DNA of 64,000 bases from Leucobacter exalbidus (GCF_017834145.1 NZ_JAFIDA010000001.1:1860001-1924000), one strand, 5' to 3'. Shown: positions 1 to 9,066, counted from the stretch's first letter. Numbers and translations are program-made. The notes: generated by a model not told the origin, from the letters alone.

Positions 1-47
1 ATGCCCCGCTGATCCATGCCCTTCTGATCCATGCCACGCTCATTCAT
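1..47 (-). CDS. Possible 5' end of a gene running off the left edge, with pentapeptide repeats
   Basis: On the minus strand an ATG at 47-45 opens a frame that stays open to the window edge and reads M-N-E-R-G-M-D-Q-K-G-M-D-Q-R-G. The DNA is a 15-base tandem repeat (units starting at 1, 16 and 31) that keeps the frame and gives the repeated unit M-D-Q-K/R-G. The other two minus frames hit stops at 40 and 44. The frame lies beyond the symporter terminator at 365-398, as expected for the next gene on that strand. No convincing ribosome-binding site is visible, so this is tentative. No function can be assigned from 15 residues. Confidence 0.3.
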   Translation of the reverse strand, partial: MNERGMDQKGMDQRG

Positions 48-204
48 GTCCCGACGGTAGCCCGCAGCGGCCTTTCCGCGAGCGGACGGACGGGGTTCTG
101 TGAAGAACTTGATCCGGGCCCTGAAAATGCGCCGTTGGGGACGAATCGCAGCAGCAGCCAGTGCGGCAAGACCTGGCGCGCAGCCGGCAGCGGTTCACCA
201 CACA

Positions 205-273
205 CTGAGATTTCACTAACTTCAGAGCGAAAGGCTCGAAAATCTCTGGAATTAGTGAAATCTCTGAACCTGG
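205..273 (+). repeat. 69-base palindromic intergenic element, copy 1
   Basis: The outer arms GAGATTTCACTAA (207-219) and TTAGTGAAATCTC (252-264) form a perfect 13-base inverted repeat around an inner segment containing GAGCGAAAGGCTCG. The reverse complement of 17491-17559 aligns to this segment over all 69 bases without a gap, with about 45 identities by hand count. The conserved parts are the two arm ends and the inner GAGCGAA. Both copies are intergenic, which fits a REP-like or small non-autonomous mobile repeat. Confidence 0.6.
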
Positions 274-364
274 TGAAAGTGGTGGGACTGCTGCGGGCGA
301 CAGGGTGGCTGCGCGTGGTGCAGTGGCGGTGGGCACCGGGCAGTGGCGGGCTGGCAGTGCGCAA

Positions 365-398
365 AAGCGGCCCGGATCAGTCAAGATCCGGGCCGCTT
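365..398 (-). terminator. Rho-independent terminator of the symporter gene
   Basis: The arms AAGCGGCCCGGATC (365-378) and GATCCGGGCCGCTT (385-398) form a perfect 14-base stem with a six-base loop. Read on the minus strand the hairpin ends in a short T run, and it lies 67 bases past the symporter stop. Confidence 0.8.
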
Positions 399-465
399 GG
401 CAGGGTGTGGGCAGGGCCCATGCGCTCAGCAATACGTGTGCTGCAATACGCGCTGCAGCGCGAGG

Positions 466-1749
466 TCACGCGAGCGAGTGCTTCACCTCAGCGTCGCCGC
501 CGTCAACGGCGTCTACCGTTTCGTCGGCTTCGCTCTGTGCCTGCGCTCCCAAGTTGCCCTTGGTGAGTTTGTTGAGGATCAGCGCGAGTGCGCCGTCGCC
601 CGTCACGTTGGTGGCGGTGCCGAAGCTGTCGAGCGCGATGTACGCTGCGAACATCAGGCCGATTTCCATCTCGCCGAAGCCGAGCATCTGCGAGAGCAGG
701 CCCGCGGCCGCAGCGATTGCGCCGCCGGGAACGCCGGGGGCCGCGATCATCATCACGCCGAGCATCAGCAGGAACGGGAAGTAGGCGCCGAACGACACGT
801 CGCCGCCGGTGAGCAGCAGCACGGCGACCGAGAAGCAGGTGATCTTCACCATCGAACCCGACAGGTGGATCGTCGCGCACAGCGGCACCACGAACCCAGC
901 CACCGCATCGGTGACCCCGTTTTTCTTCGTCGAGGCGAGCGTCACCGGAATGGTGGCGGCCGATGACGAGGTGCCGAGCGCGGTGAAGTATGCGTCGCGC
1001 ATGTTCCACAGCGCCTTCAGCGGGTTCAGGCCGTTCATCAACCCACCAATGGTGAACTGCACCAGCAGCACCACGAGCGTGAGCGCGAACGACACAATGA
1101 CCACGAGCAAGAACTTGGTGACGACCGTCACGGCCGAACCGCTCGCCGACAGGTCGAGGAAGATACCGAAGATGAACAGCGGCAGGGCGGGCACGATGAT
1201 GCGGCGAATGACCGCCTCGATCACTGTGCGGAACTCGACGGCGCCGCGGAACAGCACCCGGCTCTTGAACCCAGTGATGCCAATACCCACCACGAACGCG
1301 AGCACGAGCGCGCTCATCACGTCGATCACTGGGGAGAGCACGATCTCGGTCGCTGAGCCGGTCGCGCTGGCGCCAAGGGTGATGTAGGGGGCGAAGCCCG
1401 ATCCCGCGCCATCAGCGAGCGATTCGAGCCCGCCGCCGCCGAGCGACGCGGTGAACAGCCAACGGCTGACGACGTACGCGAGCAGGCCGGCGAGAATCGT
1501 CGAGCCGTACGCGAGGCCGGCGGTGAGGCCGAGCCACTTGCCGGCGCCCTTGCCCAGCTCTGCGATGGCGGGGGTAACGAGGCCCAAAATGATCAGGGGG
1601 ACGGTGAACCCGAGGAAGCCCGAGAAGATCGAGTTGTAGGTGAGGAACACGTTTCCGAGCCAGATCGGCATGATCGGGCCGGTGAGAATTCCGAGGATGA
1701 TCGCGAGGACAATCCAAGCAAGCAGCGGCATCGCGCGCAAAAGTTTCAT
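466..1749 (-). CDS. DAACS-family dicarboxylate/amino acid:cation symporter
   Basis: A 427-residue multi-pass membrane protein of the glutamate/dicarboxylate symporter family (SstT/GltP/DctA type), expected to take up an amino acid or C4-dicarboxylate with Na+ or H+. Visible hallmarks are the serine-rich re-entrant loop SSSAATIPVT near residue 260 followed by a motif ending IHLSGSM, and regularly spaced hydrophobic helices from residue 8 on. The ATG at 1749 is preceded by AAGGAACCTC. The longer frame back to 1920 adds a poor arginine-rich leader and would overlap the divergent hydrolase gene. It is transcribed away from that hydrolase and ends at a strong terminator. The substrate cannot be read from sequence alone. 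Confidence 0.85.
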   Translation of the reverse strand: MKLLRAMPLLAWIVLAIILGILTGPIMPIWLGNVFLTYNSIFSGFLGFTVPLIILGLVTPAIAELGKGAGKWLGLTAGLAYGSTILAGLLAYVVSRWLFTASLGGGGLESLADGAGSGFAPYITLGASATGSATEIVLSPVIDVMSALVLAFVVGIGITGFKSRVLFRGAVEFRTVIEAVIRRIIVPALPLFIFGIFLDLSASGSAVTVVTKFLLVVIVSFALTLVVLLVQFTIGGLMNGLNPLKALWNMRDAYFTALGTSSSAATIPVTLASTKKNGVTDAVAGFVVPLCATIHLSGSMVKITCFSVAVLLLTGGDVSFGAYFPFLLMLGVMMIAAPGVPGGAIAAAAGLLSQMLGFGEMEIGLMFAAYIALDSFGTATNVTGDGALALILNKLTKGNLGAQAQSEADETVDAVDGGDAEVKHSLA

Positions 1750-1900
1750 GAGGTTCCTTGAGTTTTCGACTCGCGTCGTCGCGGGCCGTGCCACGCGCAG
1801 ACGCACTCCATTGTGGAGAGCCTTCATAGATAGTAAGCGATGCCGCGAGATCCCCTGCCATGTGGCAGTCCCGCAGCCGCACGCGCCCAGCCCGCAGGCA

Positions 1901-1906
1901 TAAGCT
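1901..1906 (+). promoter_or_regulatory. Probable -10 element TAAGCT of a leaderless gene
   Basis: TAAGCT fits TAnnnT and ends six bases before the GTG at 1913, so transcription would begin at or next to the start codon. No ribosome-binding site lies between. Confidence 0.45.
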
Positions 1907-1912
1907 GAGTGG

Positions 1913-2698
1913 GTGAGCAAAGAACCCGGGCACGCACGTATTCGCTATGTCGCCATTGGTGACAGCTTCACCGAGGGCGTCGGTGACGAGCAGCCCGATA
2001 GATCGGTGCGCGGCTGGGCCGACCTCGTCGCACAGGGCATCGCCGACGCAGTGGGCGAACCGATCGCGTACGCCAACCTCGCCATCAGAGGCCGTCTGCT
2101 CGCGGCCATCATCGCCGAACAGCTTGAGCCCGCGCTCTCCCTCGGTCCTACGCTCATCAGCTTCAACGGCGGCGGCAACGACATGCTGCGCCCCGGCACC
2201 GATATGCCGTGGATCATCGCAGAATCTGAGCGCGCCCTCACCCGCATCGCCGAGGCTGGTGCGGCCCCCCTGTTGATCACGGGGGCGAACCCAACGGTGG
2301 GCATTCCGAACGGCGACAGCGTGCGCGCGAAGGGCGATCAGCTGACGCAGGCCGCGACCGGGCTCGCCACGAAACTCGATGTGCAGTACTGCAACAACTG
2401 GAGCGATGAGGTGCTCGCGCGCCGCGAATACTGGTCGACTGACCGCCTGCATCTTGCCCCGGTGGGTCACCACCGGGTTGCCGCGAACGTGCTTACCGCG
2501 CTCGGCTACGCGACCCCGGCCGACTGGGTGCTCGATGCCGCACCGCGGCCCGCACCCACGGTGCGCGATCAGCTGAAGTACACCCGCCAGCACGTACTGC
2601 CGTGGATCGGGCGCCGGCTCACCGGCCGCTCGAGTGGCGACGGTCGCAGCGCGAAGTACGCTTCATGGGTCGAGATCGCACCGCGCACGGGCGCGTAA
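1913..2698 (+). CDS. SGNH/GDSL-family hydrolase
   Basis: A 261-residue esterase/lipase-like enzyme. Block I is near residue 16 (AIGDSFTEGVGDE, nucleophile Ser in GDSFT), block III is FNGGGNDM near residue 83, and block V is STDRLHLAPVGH near 180, giving the Asp-x-x-His pair of the catalytic triad. There is no signal peptide, so it is probably cytoplasmic. Length and motif order match small actinobacterial SGNH hydrolases. The GTG start has TAAGCT just upstream and no Shine-Dalgarno sequence, pointing to leaderless translation. The C-terminal 60 residues are basic and not part of the fold. The substrate is unknown. Confidence 0.85.
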   Translation: MSKEPGHARIRYVAIGDSFTEGVGDEQPDRSVRGWADLVAQGIADAVGEPIAYANLAIRGRLLAAIIAEQLEPALSLGPTLISFNGGGNDMLRPGTDMPWIIAESERALTRIAEAGAAPLLITGANPTVGIPNGDSVRAKGDQLTQAATGLATKLDVQYCNNWSDEVLARREYWSTDRLHLAPVGHHRVAANVLTALGYATPADWVLDAAPRPAPTVRDQLKYTRQHVLPWIGRRLTGRSSGDGRSAKYASWVEIAPRTGA

Positions 2699-2890
2699 TC
2701 CTTGCGCACTAGCTGGCGCGCGAACTCGCAAACTCGCGGGTAACGCTCGCGCCCGCATCTCATCCCTGGGTATGAGGTGGTTGGTACCTCGGGTGGACGC
2801 GCCTCGCGCGGCCCCTGGCCAGGATGGAATGGTAGACCCCTATGCCCGTTGGCATGCGGTGGGTCGCTCGTCCGTTCCGTGAAAGGCCTC

Positions 2891-5800
2891 ATGCATTTCC
2901 TCACCCTCGTCAGCCTCAAGAACCGGCTGATCGTCGGCCTCGCGACCATCGCGGTCGCCGTGATCGGCGTGTTCTCCATGGGAGCGCTCAAACAAGAGCT
3001 CATGCCCACCATGCAGGCCCCCATGGCCTACGTCTCGGTGCAATCCCAGGGCCTCGCCCCCGAGGAAATGTCTCGCGTGGTCAGCGAACCCCTCGAGCAG
3101 GCGATCGCCGCCGTACCCGGAGTGACCGACGTCACCTCGTACACCTCGAGCGGATACGCCAGCATCAACGCCTCGTGGAAGTTCACCGAGGGTGACGACG
3201 AGACCATGCAGGCCCTGCGCGCCGCGACCGATGCGGTGCGCGCTGGCCTGCCCACGGGCACCGAGGTCGAGGTGTACTCGGGCGGCACCGACGGCATGCC
3301 CGCGATGATGCTCAGCGCGGGCACCACGGGCGATGAGGCCGCCTTCGGTGACGCCCTGCAGCAGACCGTCGTGCCTGCGCTGCAGAGCATCGCCGGGGTG
3401 CAAAAGGTCGATTTGGGCGGGCGCCTAGACGAGCGCGTGGTCATCTCGCTGCGTGAGGAAGACGCCAACCGGCTCGGGGTGGAACCCACCCAGATTGCCG
3501 CGGTGCTGCAGGCGAACGGCGTCGCGTTGCCCGCGGGCGAAGCACGCAGCAAATCCGGATCAATGTCAGTCACCGTCGGCACCGCCCTCGGCGCCACCAC
3601 CACCGATGAGGCGATCGAGGCCATCGGTGCGCTGCCAATTCAGGGCAAGGATGGCGTGGTGCGCGTCTCTGACTTCGCCGACGTCGCCTTTGAAACCGTG
3701 CCCGCCGAGTCGATCTCGCGGGTCAACGGGAAGCCCGCCCTCACGCTGCAGATCACCCCGGCGCAGGGCGCCAACGTCGTCGACATTTCGCACGAGGTGA
3801 ACGCACAGCTCGACGAGCTCGCACCCTCACTCAAGGCCGAGTTTGTGGCCCTGTTTGATCAGGCCCCCTACATTGAACAGTCGATTCACGACCTGTCGGT
3901 CGAGGGCGGCCTCGGGCTGCTGTTCGCCGTGCTCGTCATTCTCGCGTTCTTGGGTTCCTGGCGGTCGACGGTGATTGCGGCAGTGTCGATTCCGCTGTCG
4001 CTGCTGATCACGCTCATCGGGTTGCAGTGGACCGAGAACACCCTCAATATGCTCACCCTGGGTGCGCTCACCATCGCGATCGGCCGCGTGGTCGATGACT
4101 CGATCGTCGTGATCGAGAACATCAGTCGTCGCCGCGGCACGGGCGAACTCACCCCCGCCGGGGTCGTGGCGTCGGTGCGCCAGGTCGCCGGGGCAATCAC
4201 GGCGTCAACGCTCACCACGGTCGCCGTGTTCTTGCCGATCGCCCTCGTGTCGGGCGTCGCCGGTCAGCTGTTTCGCCCGTTCGCCGTCACGGTGAGCATC
4301 GCGCTGCTCGCATCACTCTTTGTCGCACTCACGATCGTGCCGGTGCTCGCGTTCTGGTTCATGCGCGGTGGCAAGTCCCAGCGCACGGGCGGCGCCTCAG
4401 CCAGCCATCCCGCTTCAGACCTCGATGAGATTCACACACCGCCCGACCGGCTGCAGCGGGCGATCATGCCGGCGCTCAGTGCTACGCGGCGCCGCCCCGC
4501 GATCACGCTCATCGTGTCGAGCCTGATGCTGGTCGGTTCGCTTGCGCTGATGCCGTTCATTACGACCGATTTCTTGGGGTCATCGGGCAATGAGAGCCTG
4601 CAGCTCACCCAAACCCCTCCCAAGGGCACCACGGGCAGCAAGAAGCTCATCGCGGCGGCCGAACCGGTCGAGGCGGCGCTCAGCAAGGTGCCGGGTGTGC
4701 GAGATGTGATGACGACGATTCCCGTGGGCGCGGGCGAATCGGGTGCCGGGCCCACCACCATTTCGTACAGTGTGCAGCTCGCCGACGATGCCCAGGTCGA
4801 CGTTGTTGAGCCGGCTGTGCAGCGCACGCTCGACAAGCTCGAGAACGCGGGCGAGCTGATGTTGCTCACCGAAGATTCGTACACCGCGGGCGCTGGCGGC
4901 GACGATATTGCGCTGCAGATTCAGGGCAATGATCCGGCCGCGTTGCGTGCCGCAAGTGACCTTCTCGAGCAGCAGCTCACGGCGGTGCAGGGCGTGAAGG
5001 CGGTGAAGAGCGAGCTTTCGGGCGAGCAGCCGGTGCTGCGCGTGAAGCTCGATGAGGCGAAGGCGATGAGCCTGGGCTTCGACCGGGCCATGGTGGCGAC
5101 CGCGATTCGTGACGCGCTCGAGGGTTCGAACGTGGGCCAGCTGATGTTTGAGGGCCAGGAGCGCGCGATCATCGTGCGCACCCCGGGCACTGAGCGCAGC
5201 GCGAAGAAGCTCGGTGAGCTGCTGCTGCCGGTCACCCCGCAGCAGACCGCCAACGCCCAGAAGGTCGAGGGCGATCGCCTGCAAGAGGAGGCGAAGGCTG
5301 AGGCCGAAGCCGCCCGCATGCAGGCGAACACCGAGCTGAGCAATCAGATCATCGAGGCCGCGAATGCGCGGGCCGAGGCGGCCGCGCAGCTGCCCGCGCT
5401 CAACGCGCAGCTCGAGGCGCTGCTGGCCGCGCCCGTCGCGCCCGAGCCGCCCCGCACCCCCGAAGAGGATTCGCAGGTGCGCGCAAGCACCGAGCGCGCC
5501 GAACAAATCGCGGCGCTTCAGGGTGCGATCGCGGGCGCCCAGGGTGGCATCGAGGGTCTCGATGAGCAGATCGCGGCGCTGCAGACGGCCCAGACCGAGG
5601 CCGCGAACCAGCTCGCTGAGCAGCAGGCCGCTGAGGCCGAGCAGAAGGCCGCCGCCGAGGTGACGGGCAAGCCGCTGCCGCTGTCGGCCATCGCGACGGT
5701 CGAGGAGGAGCTCACCTCACCCACCATTATGCGGGCCAACGGCGAGCGCCAGGTGACGCTGATGGTGACCCCCGAGAAGGGTCAGATGGATGCGGCGAGC

Positions 5801-6553
5801 GCGGCCATCGACGACGCCATTGCGACGGCCGATCTGCCCGCCGGGGTGTCGTTCCAGCTGAGCGGTGTCGGCGCTGAGCAAGACGATGCGTTCGCGCAGC
5901 TGGGCGTGGCGATGCTCGCGGCGATCATGCTGGTGCTGCTGGTGATGGTGGCGACGTTCCGCAACTTCCGCGGGCCGTTCGTACTGCTGGTGTCGATTCC
6001 GTTCGCGGCGACGGGCGCGATCTTGGGGCTGCTGCTCACGGATACGCCGCTTGGGCTGCCTGCGCTGATCGGGCTGCTGATGTTGATCGGTATCGTGGTG
6101 ACGAACGCAATCGTGCTGATGGATCTCATCAACCGTCTACGGGCGGGCGGTGCGACCCTGAATGAGGCCGTGGAGCACGGCACGCGCCTGCGGCTGCGCC
6201 CCATCTTGATGACGGCCGCGGCGACGATCTTCGCGCTGATTCCGATGTCGCTGGGGCTCACGGGCGGCGGAGTGTTTATCTCGAAGCCGCTCGCGATCGT
6301 GGTGATCGGCGGCCTGATCTCATCGACGCTACTCACCCTCGTGCTGGTGCCCGTGCTCTACACGATGGTGGAGCGCAGTCGCGACCGCAAACTCATCAAG
6401 CGCCGGGCCCGCGCAGTGCGGCGGCTGGCTGGGCGTGACGCGCAGGCGGCGGCCGGAACAGGCTCGCTGAGTGAGCTTGGCGAGTTGAGCGAGCTCAGTG
6501 AGCTGAGCGACCTGGGCGAGCCCGGATCGCAGAGCAAGGGCGCGGGGAACTAA
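2891..6553 (+). CDS. RND-family efflux permease with a coiled-coil insertion
   Basis: A 1,220-residue inner-membrane exporter of the HAE1/AcrB-SwrC type. The first transmembrane helix lies near residues 10-30. The helix-4 proton-relay motif is VVDDSIVVIEN (adjacent Asp pair, about residue 403), and a second membrane block occupies the last 230 residues. Typical relatives have 1,000-1,070 residues. The excess is mainly an Ala/Glu/Gln-rich segment at about 785-930 (DNA 5240-5690), strongly coiled-coil in character, inside the second periplasmic-type loop. The tail carries short ELSELS-type repeats. Start: ATG at 2891 after GAAAGG; the frame extending to 2777 has no ribosome-binding site. No membrane-fusion or outer-membrane partner gene is nearby. 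The exported compound is unknown. Confidence 0.85.
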   Translation: MHFLTLVSLKNRLIVGLATIAVAVIGVFSMGALKQELMPTMQAPMAYVSVQSQGLAPEEMSRVVSEPLEQAIAAVPGVTDVTSYTSSGYASINASWKFTEGDDETMQALRAATDAVRAGLPTGTEVEVYSGGTDGMPAMMLSAGTTGDEAAFGDALQQTVVPALQSIAGVQKVDLGGRLDERVVISLREEDANRLGVEPTQIAAVLQANGVALPAGEARSKSGSMSVTVGTALGATTTDEAIEAIGALPIQGKDGVVRVSDFADVAFETVPAESISRVNGKPALTLQITPAQGANVVDISHEVNAQLDELAPSLKAEFVALFDQAPYIEQSIHDLSVEGGLGLLFAVLVILAFLGSWRSTVIAAVSIPLSLLITLIGLQWTENTLNMLTLGALTIAIGRVVDDSIVVIENISRRRGTGELTPAGVVASVRQVAGAITASTLTTVAVFLPIALVSGVAGQLFRPFAVTVSIALLASLFVALTIVPVLAFWFMRGGKSQRTGGASASHPASDLDEIHTPPDRLQRAIMPALSATRRRPAITLIVSSLMLVGSLALMPFITTDFLGSSGNESLQLTQTPPKGTTGSKKLIAAAEPVEAALSKVPGVRDVMTTIPVGAGESGAGPTTISYSVQLADDAQVDVVEPAVQRTLDKLENAGELMLLTEDSYTAGAGGDDIALQIQGNDPAALRAASDLLEQQLTAVQGVKAVKSELSGEQPVLRVKLDEAKAMSLGFDRAMVATAIRDALEGSNVGQLMFEGQERAIIVRTPGTERSAKKLGELLLPVTPQQTANAQKVEGDRLQEEAKAEAEAARMQANTELSNQIIEAANARAEAAAQLPALNAQLEALLAAPVAPEPPRTPEEDSQVRASTERAEQIAALQGAIAGAQGGIEGLDEQIAALQTAQTEAANQLAEQQAAEAEQKAAAEVTGKPLPLSAIATVEEELTSPTIMRANGERQVTLMVTPEKGQMDAASAAIDDAIATADLPAGVSFQLSGVGAEQDDAFAQLGVAMLAAIMLVLLVMVATFRNFRGPFVLLVSIPFAATGAILGLLLTDTPLGLPALIGLLMLIGIVVTNAIVLMDLINRLRAGGATLNEAVEHGTRLRLRPILMTAAATIFALIPMSLGLTGGGVFISKPLAIVVIGGLISSTLLTLVLVPVLYTMVERSRDRKLIKRRARAVRRLAGRDAQAAAGTGSLSELGELSELSELSDLGEPGSQSKGAGN

Positions 6554-6567
6554 ACTCAAGAAACTAA

Positions 6568-6618
6568 CGAGGGCTCAGGCTCGGCGCGATAAGCCCGAGC
6601 CTGAGCCCTCGCTCGTTT
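6568..6618 (+). terminator. Terminator after the RND permease gene
   Basis: Perfect 17-base stem CGAGGGCTCAGGCTCGG (6568-6584) with 6595-6611 around a ten-base loop, followed by CTCGTTT. It starts 14 bases past the permease stop codon. Confidence 0.8.
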
Positions 6619-6658
6619 CACCCCGCATTGCCCAGCCCACCTTGCCCCGCCACAAGAG

Positions 6659-6717
6659 TTAGGTGGCCACGTATCGGGGTACTTCCTGGCTCGGTACCCC
6701 GATACGTGGCCACCTAA
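6659..6717. repeat. Perfect 24-base inverted repeat between convergent genes
   Basis: The left arm 6659-6682 begins TTAGGTGGCCACGTATCGGG. The right arm 6694-6717 is its exact reverse complement, and 11 bases separate them. It sits between the RND terminator and the convergent zur gene, 95 bases past the zur stop. There is no T tract on either side, which argues against an ordinary terminator. It could be a zur-operon stop signal, a recombination site or a repeat element. Confidence 0.7.
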
Positions 6718-6812
6718 TGCTTCGTCGCTCGCGGTGAGGGTCTCAGCTGAGGCTCGACCTACCAAACCCATGCCTGTGGGTGCGGCCTCAGCCTGCTGCT
6801 GAAGCCTGTGTC

Positions 6813-7214
6813 TTAAGCCTGCTGCTGGGTACGGCAGGCCGCGCAGATGCCGAACAGGTCGATGACGTGCTCGATGTCAGAGAAGCCGTGTTCGGCACCA
6901 ACGGCGCGCGCCCACTCCTCAACGACGGTTGCTTCGAGCTCGCGGGCTGCCCCGCAGCTACGGCAGATGAGATGGTGGTGGTGACTCTTCGAGCCGCACG
7001 AGAGAAACAGGTTCTCGCCCTCGGGCGCCTGGATCGTGTCGGCCTCGCCGTCTTCGGTGAGGCTGGCGAGGGCGCGGTAGACGGTCGCAAGCCCGATGGT
7101 CGAGCCACCGTCGCGCAGCGTCTGGTGCAACTGCTGGGCGCTCACGAATCCGTGCGCGCCAACGAGTGCGGCGCGCACCGCTTCACGCTGCCACGTGTTC
7201 CGTTTCGGCTTCAC
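6813..7214 (-). CDS. zur: Fur-family zinc uptake regulator
   Basis: A 133-residue Fur-family repressor. The N-terminal winged helix ends in a recognition segment STIGLATVYRAL (about 38-49). The regulatory metal site is the SHHHHLICRSCG cluster (about 76-87), and a second CxxC, ICAAC, lies near the C terminus (structural zinc). Membership of Zur rather than Fur or PerR is inferred from co-transcription with a ZnuABC-type transporter. The GTG start overlaps the permease stop as GTGA, so it is the last gene of the operon and self-regulated through the two boxes at 11276-11318. Confidence 0.85.
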   Translation of the reverse strand: MKPKRNTWQREAVRAALVGAHGFVSAQQLHQTLRDGGSTIGLATVYRALASLTEDGEADTIQAPEGENLFLSCGSKSHHHHLICRSCGAARELEATVVEEWARAVGAEHGFSDIEHVIDLFGICAACRTQQQA

Positions 7215-8077
7215 GCGCTACCTCCTACGTCGATCTGGTCCCCTTCACGGTACCGAACTTTTCTGGTCTCACGCGCACGAAGCCTGTTTGCGCCGCGCAG
7301 ACCGGAGCTGATGATCAGGGCGACGAGGAACAATCCGGCCATGGTGAGGCCGATCGCACCGCCCGCTGCGACCGAGAACTCGCGTGAGATCCACAGCCCC
7401 ACGAGCCCGCCGGCAACACCGAGGGCGGCGGCAATGGGGGGCACCCATTCGACGCGGGGGGCGAGCACGCGCGCGGCCGCGGCCGGGCCGATGAGCACGG
7501 CGACGCCCAAGATGGCGCCCACCGCGGGCATCGCTACGACCACGGCGGCCGTGATGATGGCGGTGACCACGAGTTCGACGGGCCACTGGCGGTAGCCCGC
7601 CGCACGAAATCCGGTGGGGTCAAAAGTGTGAAACAGCATGCGGCGGCCATACGTTGCCGCGACCACCAGTGTGACGAGCAGCACGATGGCCGTGATGCCG
7701 ATGTCGGTGGGGGTGACCGCGAGCGGCGATCCCACGAGCAGCGCATCGACGGGCACGCCGAGCCCCGGGTTGAGGCTGGTGAGCAGGGTGCCGAGCGCGA
7801 ACCCAAAGGCGAGCACGATGCCACTGGCGACCTGGCGGCCCTGCCCGGGTACGCGTGCGAGGGCCGTCATTACGAGCACCAGCACAACCGCGAACAGGGC
7901 TTGGCCGAGCAGCAGATTCCAGCCGGCGATTGCGAATACCACGCCGCCAGGAAAAGTGGCGTGGCTGAGCGCGACGGCGAAGAAGGAGCGGCGGCGCAGC
8001 ACGATCAGTGTGCCGGCGATGCCCGAGAGCAGGCCGAGCAGGGTGAGTTCGATGGCCGCGAGTGCGAAATAGCTCAT
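7211..8077 (-). CDS. znuB: Zinc ABC transporter permease (second copy)
   Basis: A 288-residue ABC-3 family permease (ZnuB/MntB/TroC type) with about eight hydrophobic helices. The family segment with SHATFPGGVVFA lies near residues 38-49, after an RRRSFF cytoplasmic loop. It overlaps both neighbours by four bases (ATGA upstream, GTGA downstream), giving translational coupling. The operon encodes two different permeases, which may form a heterodimer in the membrane with ZnuC. Confidence 0.85.
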   Translation of the reverse strand: MSYFALAAIELTLLGLLSGIAGTLIVLRRRSFFAVALSHATFPGGVVFAIAGWNLLLGQALFAVVLVLVMTALARVPGQGRQVASGIVLAFGFALGTLLTSLNPGLGVPVDALLVGSPLAVTPTDIGITAIVLLVTLVVAATYGRRMLFHTFDPTGFRAAGYRQWPVELVVTAIITAAVVVAMPAVGAILGVAVLIGPAAAARVLAPRVEWVPPIAAALGVAGGLVGLWISREFSVAAGGAIGLTMAGLFLVALIISSGLRGANRLRARETRKVRYREGDQIDVGGSA

Positions 8078-9066
8078 GCGCGCTCCCCCGACTGATCTCG
8101 CGCAGAGTGCGAACGCCCAGGCTGCGCGCTCCCCGGCTGAACTTTCCCAGGCTGAGCGTTCCCTGGCCGAGCTTTCAGAGGCGTAGCCTTCCGCACTGCA
8201 GCGCCCGTCAGCAACCGTGCCGCGACCGCAACCGCATAGAGCGCCACGAGAATGAGCACGACCACGGCGCCGGGTGACACGGTGGCGCCGAGGCGCACCG
8301 ACCAGTCAAAGGCGAGCGTGAGCCCGGTGATGCCGGCGATGAGCGGGGTGAGGATCGCGATCGGCACGAGCCACGCGAAGCGGCGGGTCACAAGCCTGGC
8401 GACCGCCATCGGCACCACGGTGAGGGCGATCACCATGAGCACGCCGAGGGCCTGCACGCCGGCCACCACGAGCAGCGCGACCGCGACTGACAGTGCGAGG
8501 TCGGTGCGCAGCACGCTGAACCCGGCGGCCTCTGAGCCCACCCGGTCGAACGCGCGAAAGAGCTGGGCGCGGCCGGTGACCACGATCACGGCGACCGCCA
8601 GCACCGCCACGATGGCGATCTGCCACAGCTGCGTGCTCGTCACCGTGAGCAACCGCCCAAAGAGCAATTCTTGCAACTGCGAAACGTAGCCGTCTTGGCG
8701 CGAGACGAGCACCACGCCGAGGCTGAACAGGCCCGTCAGTACCACGGCGATGGCTGAGTCGGCGTCGATGCCGCGGCGTTCAAGCAGGGTAAAGAGCACG
8801 GCCGCGATTAGGGCTGCGGCGAGCGCTCCGGGCAGCACGGCGTCGGTGCCGCCGAAGGCCGCGCCGATGACGAGGCCGGGCAGTACGGCGTGCACGAGGC
8901 CGTCGCTCACGAATTCGAGGTCGCGAAAGCTGACGAAGAGCCCGACGACGCCCGAGGCGACCGCGAGCAGTGCGATGGTGACGAGCGCGCGCCACATGAA
9001 TGGGAGCGCGAAGAAGCTGAACGGGCCGAGATCTGCGAGCTGGATCAGTTGCACCAGCGCCGTCAC
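8074..9066 (-). CDS. znuB: Zinc ABC transporter permease (first copy)
   Basis: A 330-residue ABC-3 family permease. The motif SDGLVHAVLPG near residue 54 corresponds to the conserved S-x-x-x-x-H-A segment of metal permeases. About eight transmembrane helices are followed by a polar tail (last 40 residues) with repeated Q-P-G tripeptides, absent from the paralogue downstream. GTG start in a four-base overlap with the ATPase gene. Confidence 0.85.
   Translation of the reverse strand: MTALVQLIQLADLGPFSFFALPFMWRALVTIALLAVASGVVGLFVSFRDLEFVSDGLVHAVLPGLVIGAAFGGTDAVLPGALAAALIAAVLFTLLERRGIDADSAIAVVLTGLFSLGVVLVSRQDGYVSQLQELLFGRLLTVTSTQLWQIAIVAVLAVAVIVVTGRAQLFRAFDRVGSEAAGFSVLRTDLALSVAVALLVVAGVQALGVLMVIALTVVPMAVARLVTRRFAWLVPIAILTPLIAGITGLTLAFDWSVRLGATVSPGAVVVLILVALYAVAVAARLLTGAAVRKATPLKARPGNAQPGKVQPGSAQPGRSHSARDQSGERA

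Larger units (their letters stand above)
48..465. other. Intergenic stretch
   Basis: About 420 bases without a convincing gene. It holds a 69-base palindromic element (205-273) and the symporter terminator (365-398). The open frames crossing it have no ribosome-binding site, differ between strands and run through both palindromes, so I treat them as chance frames of high-GC DNA. Confidence 0.6.
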
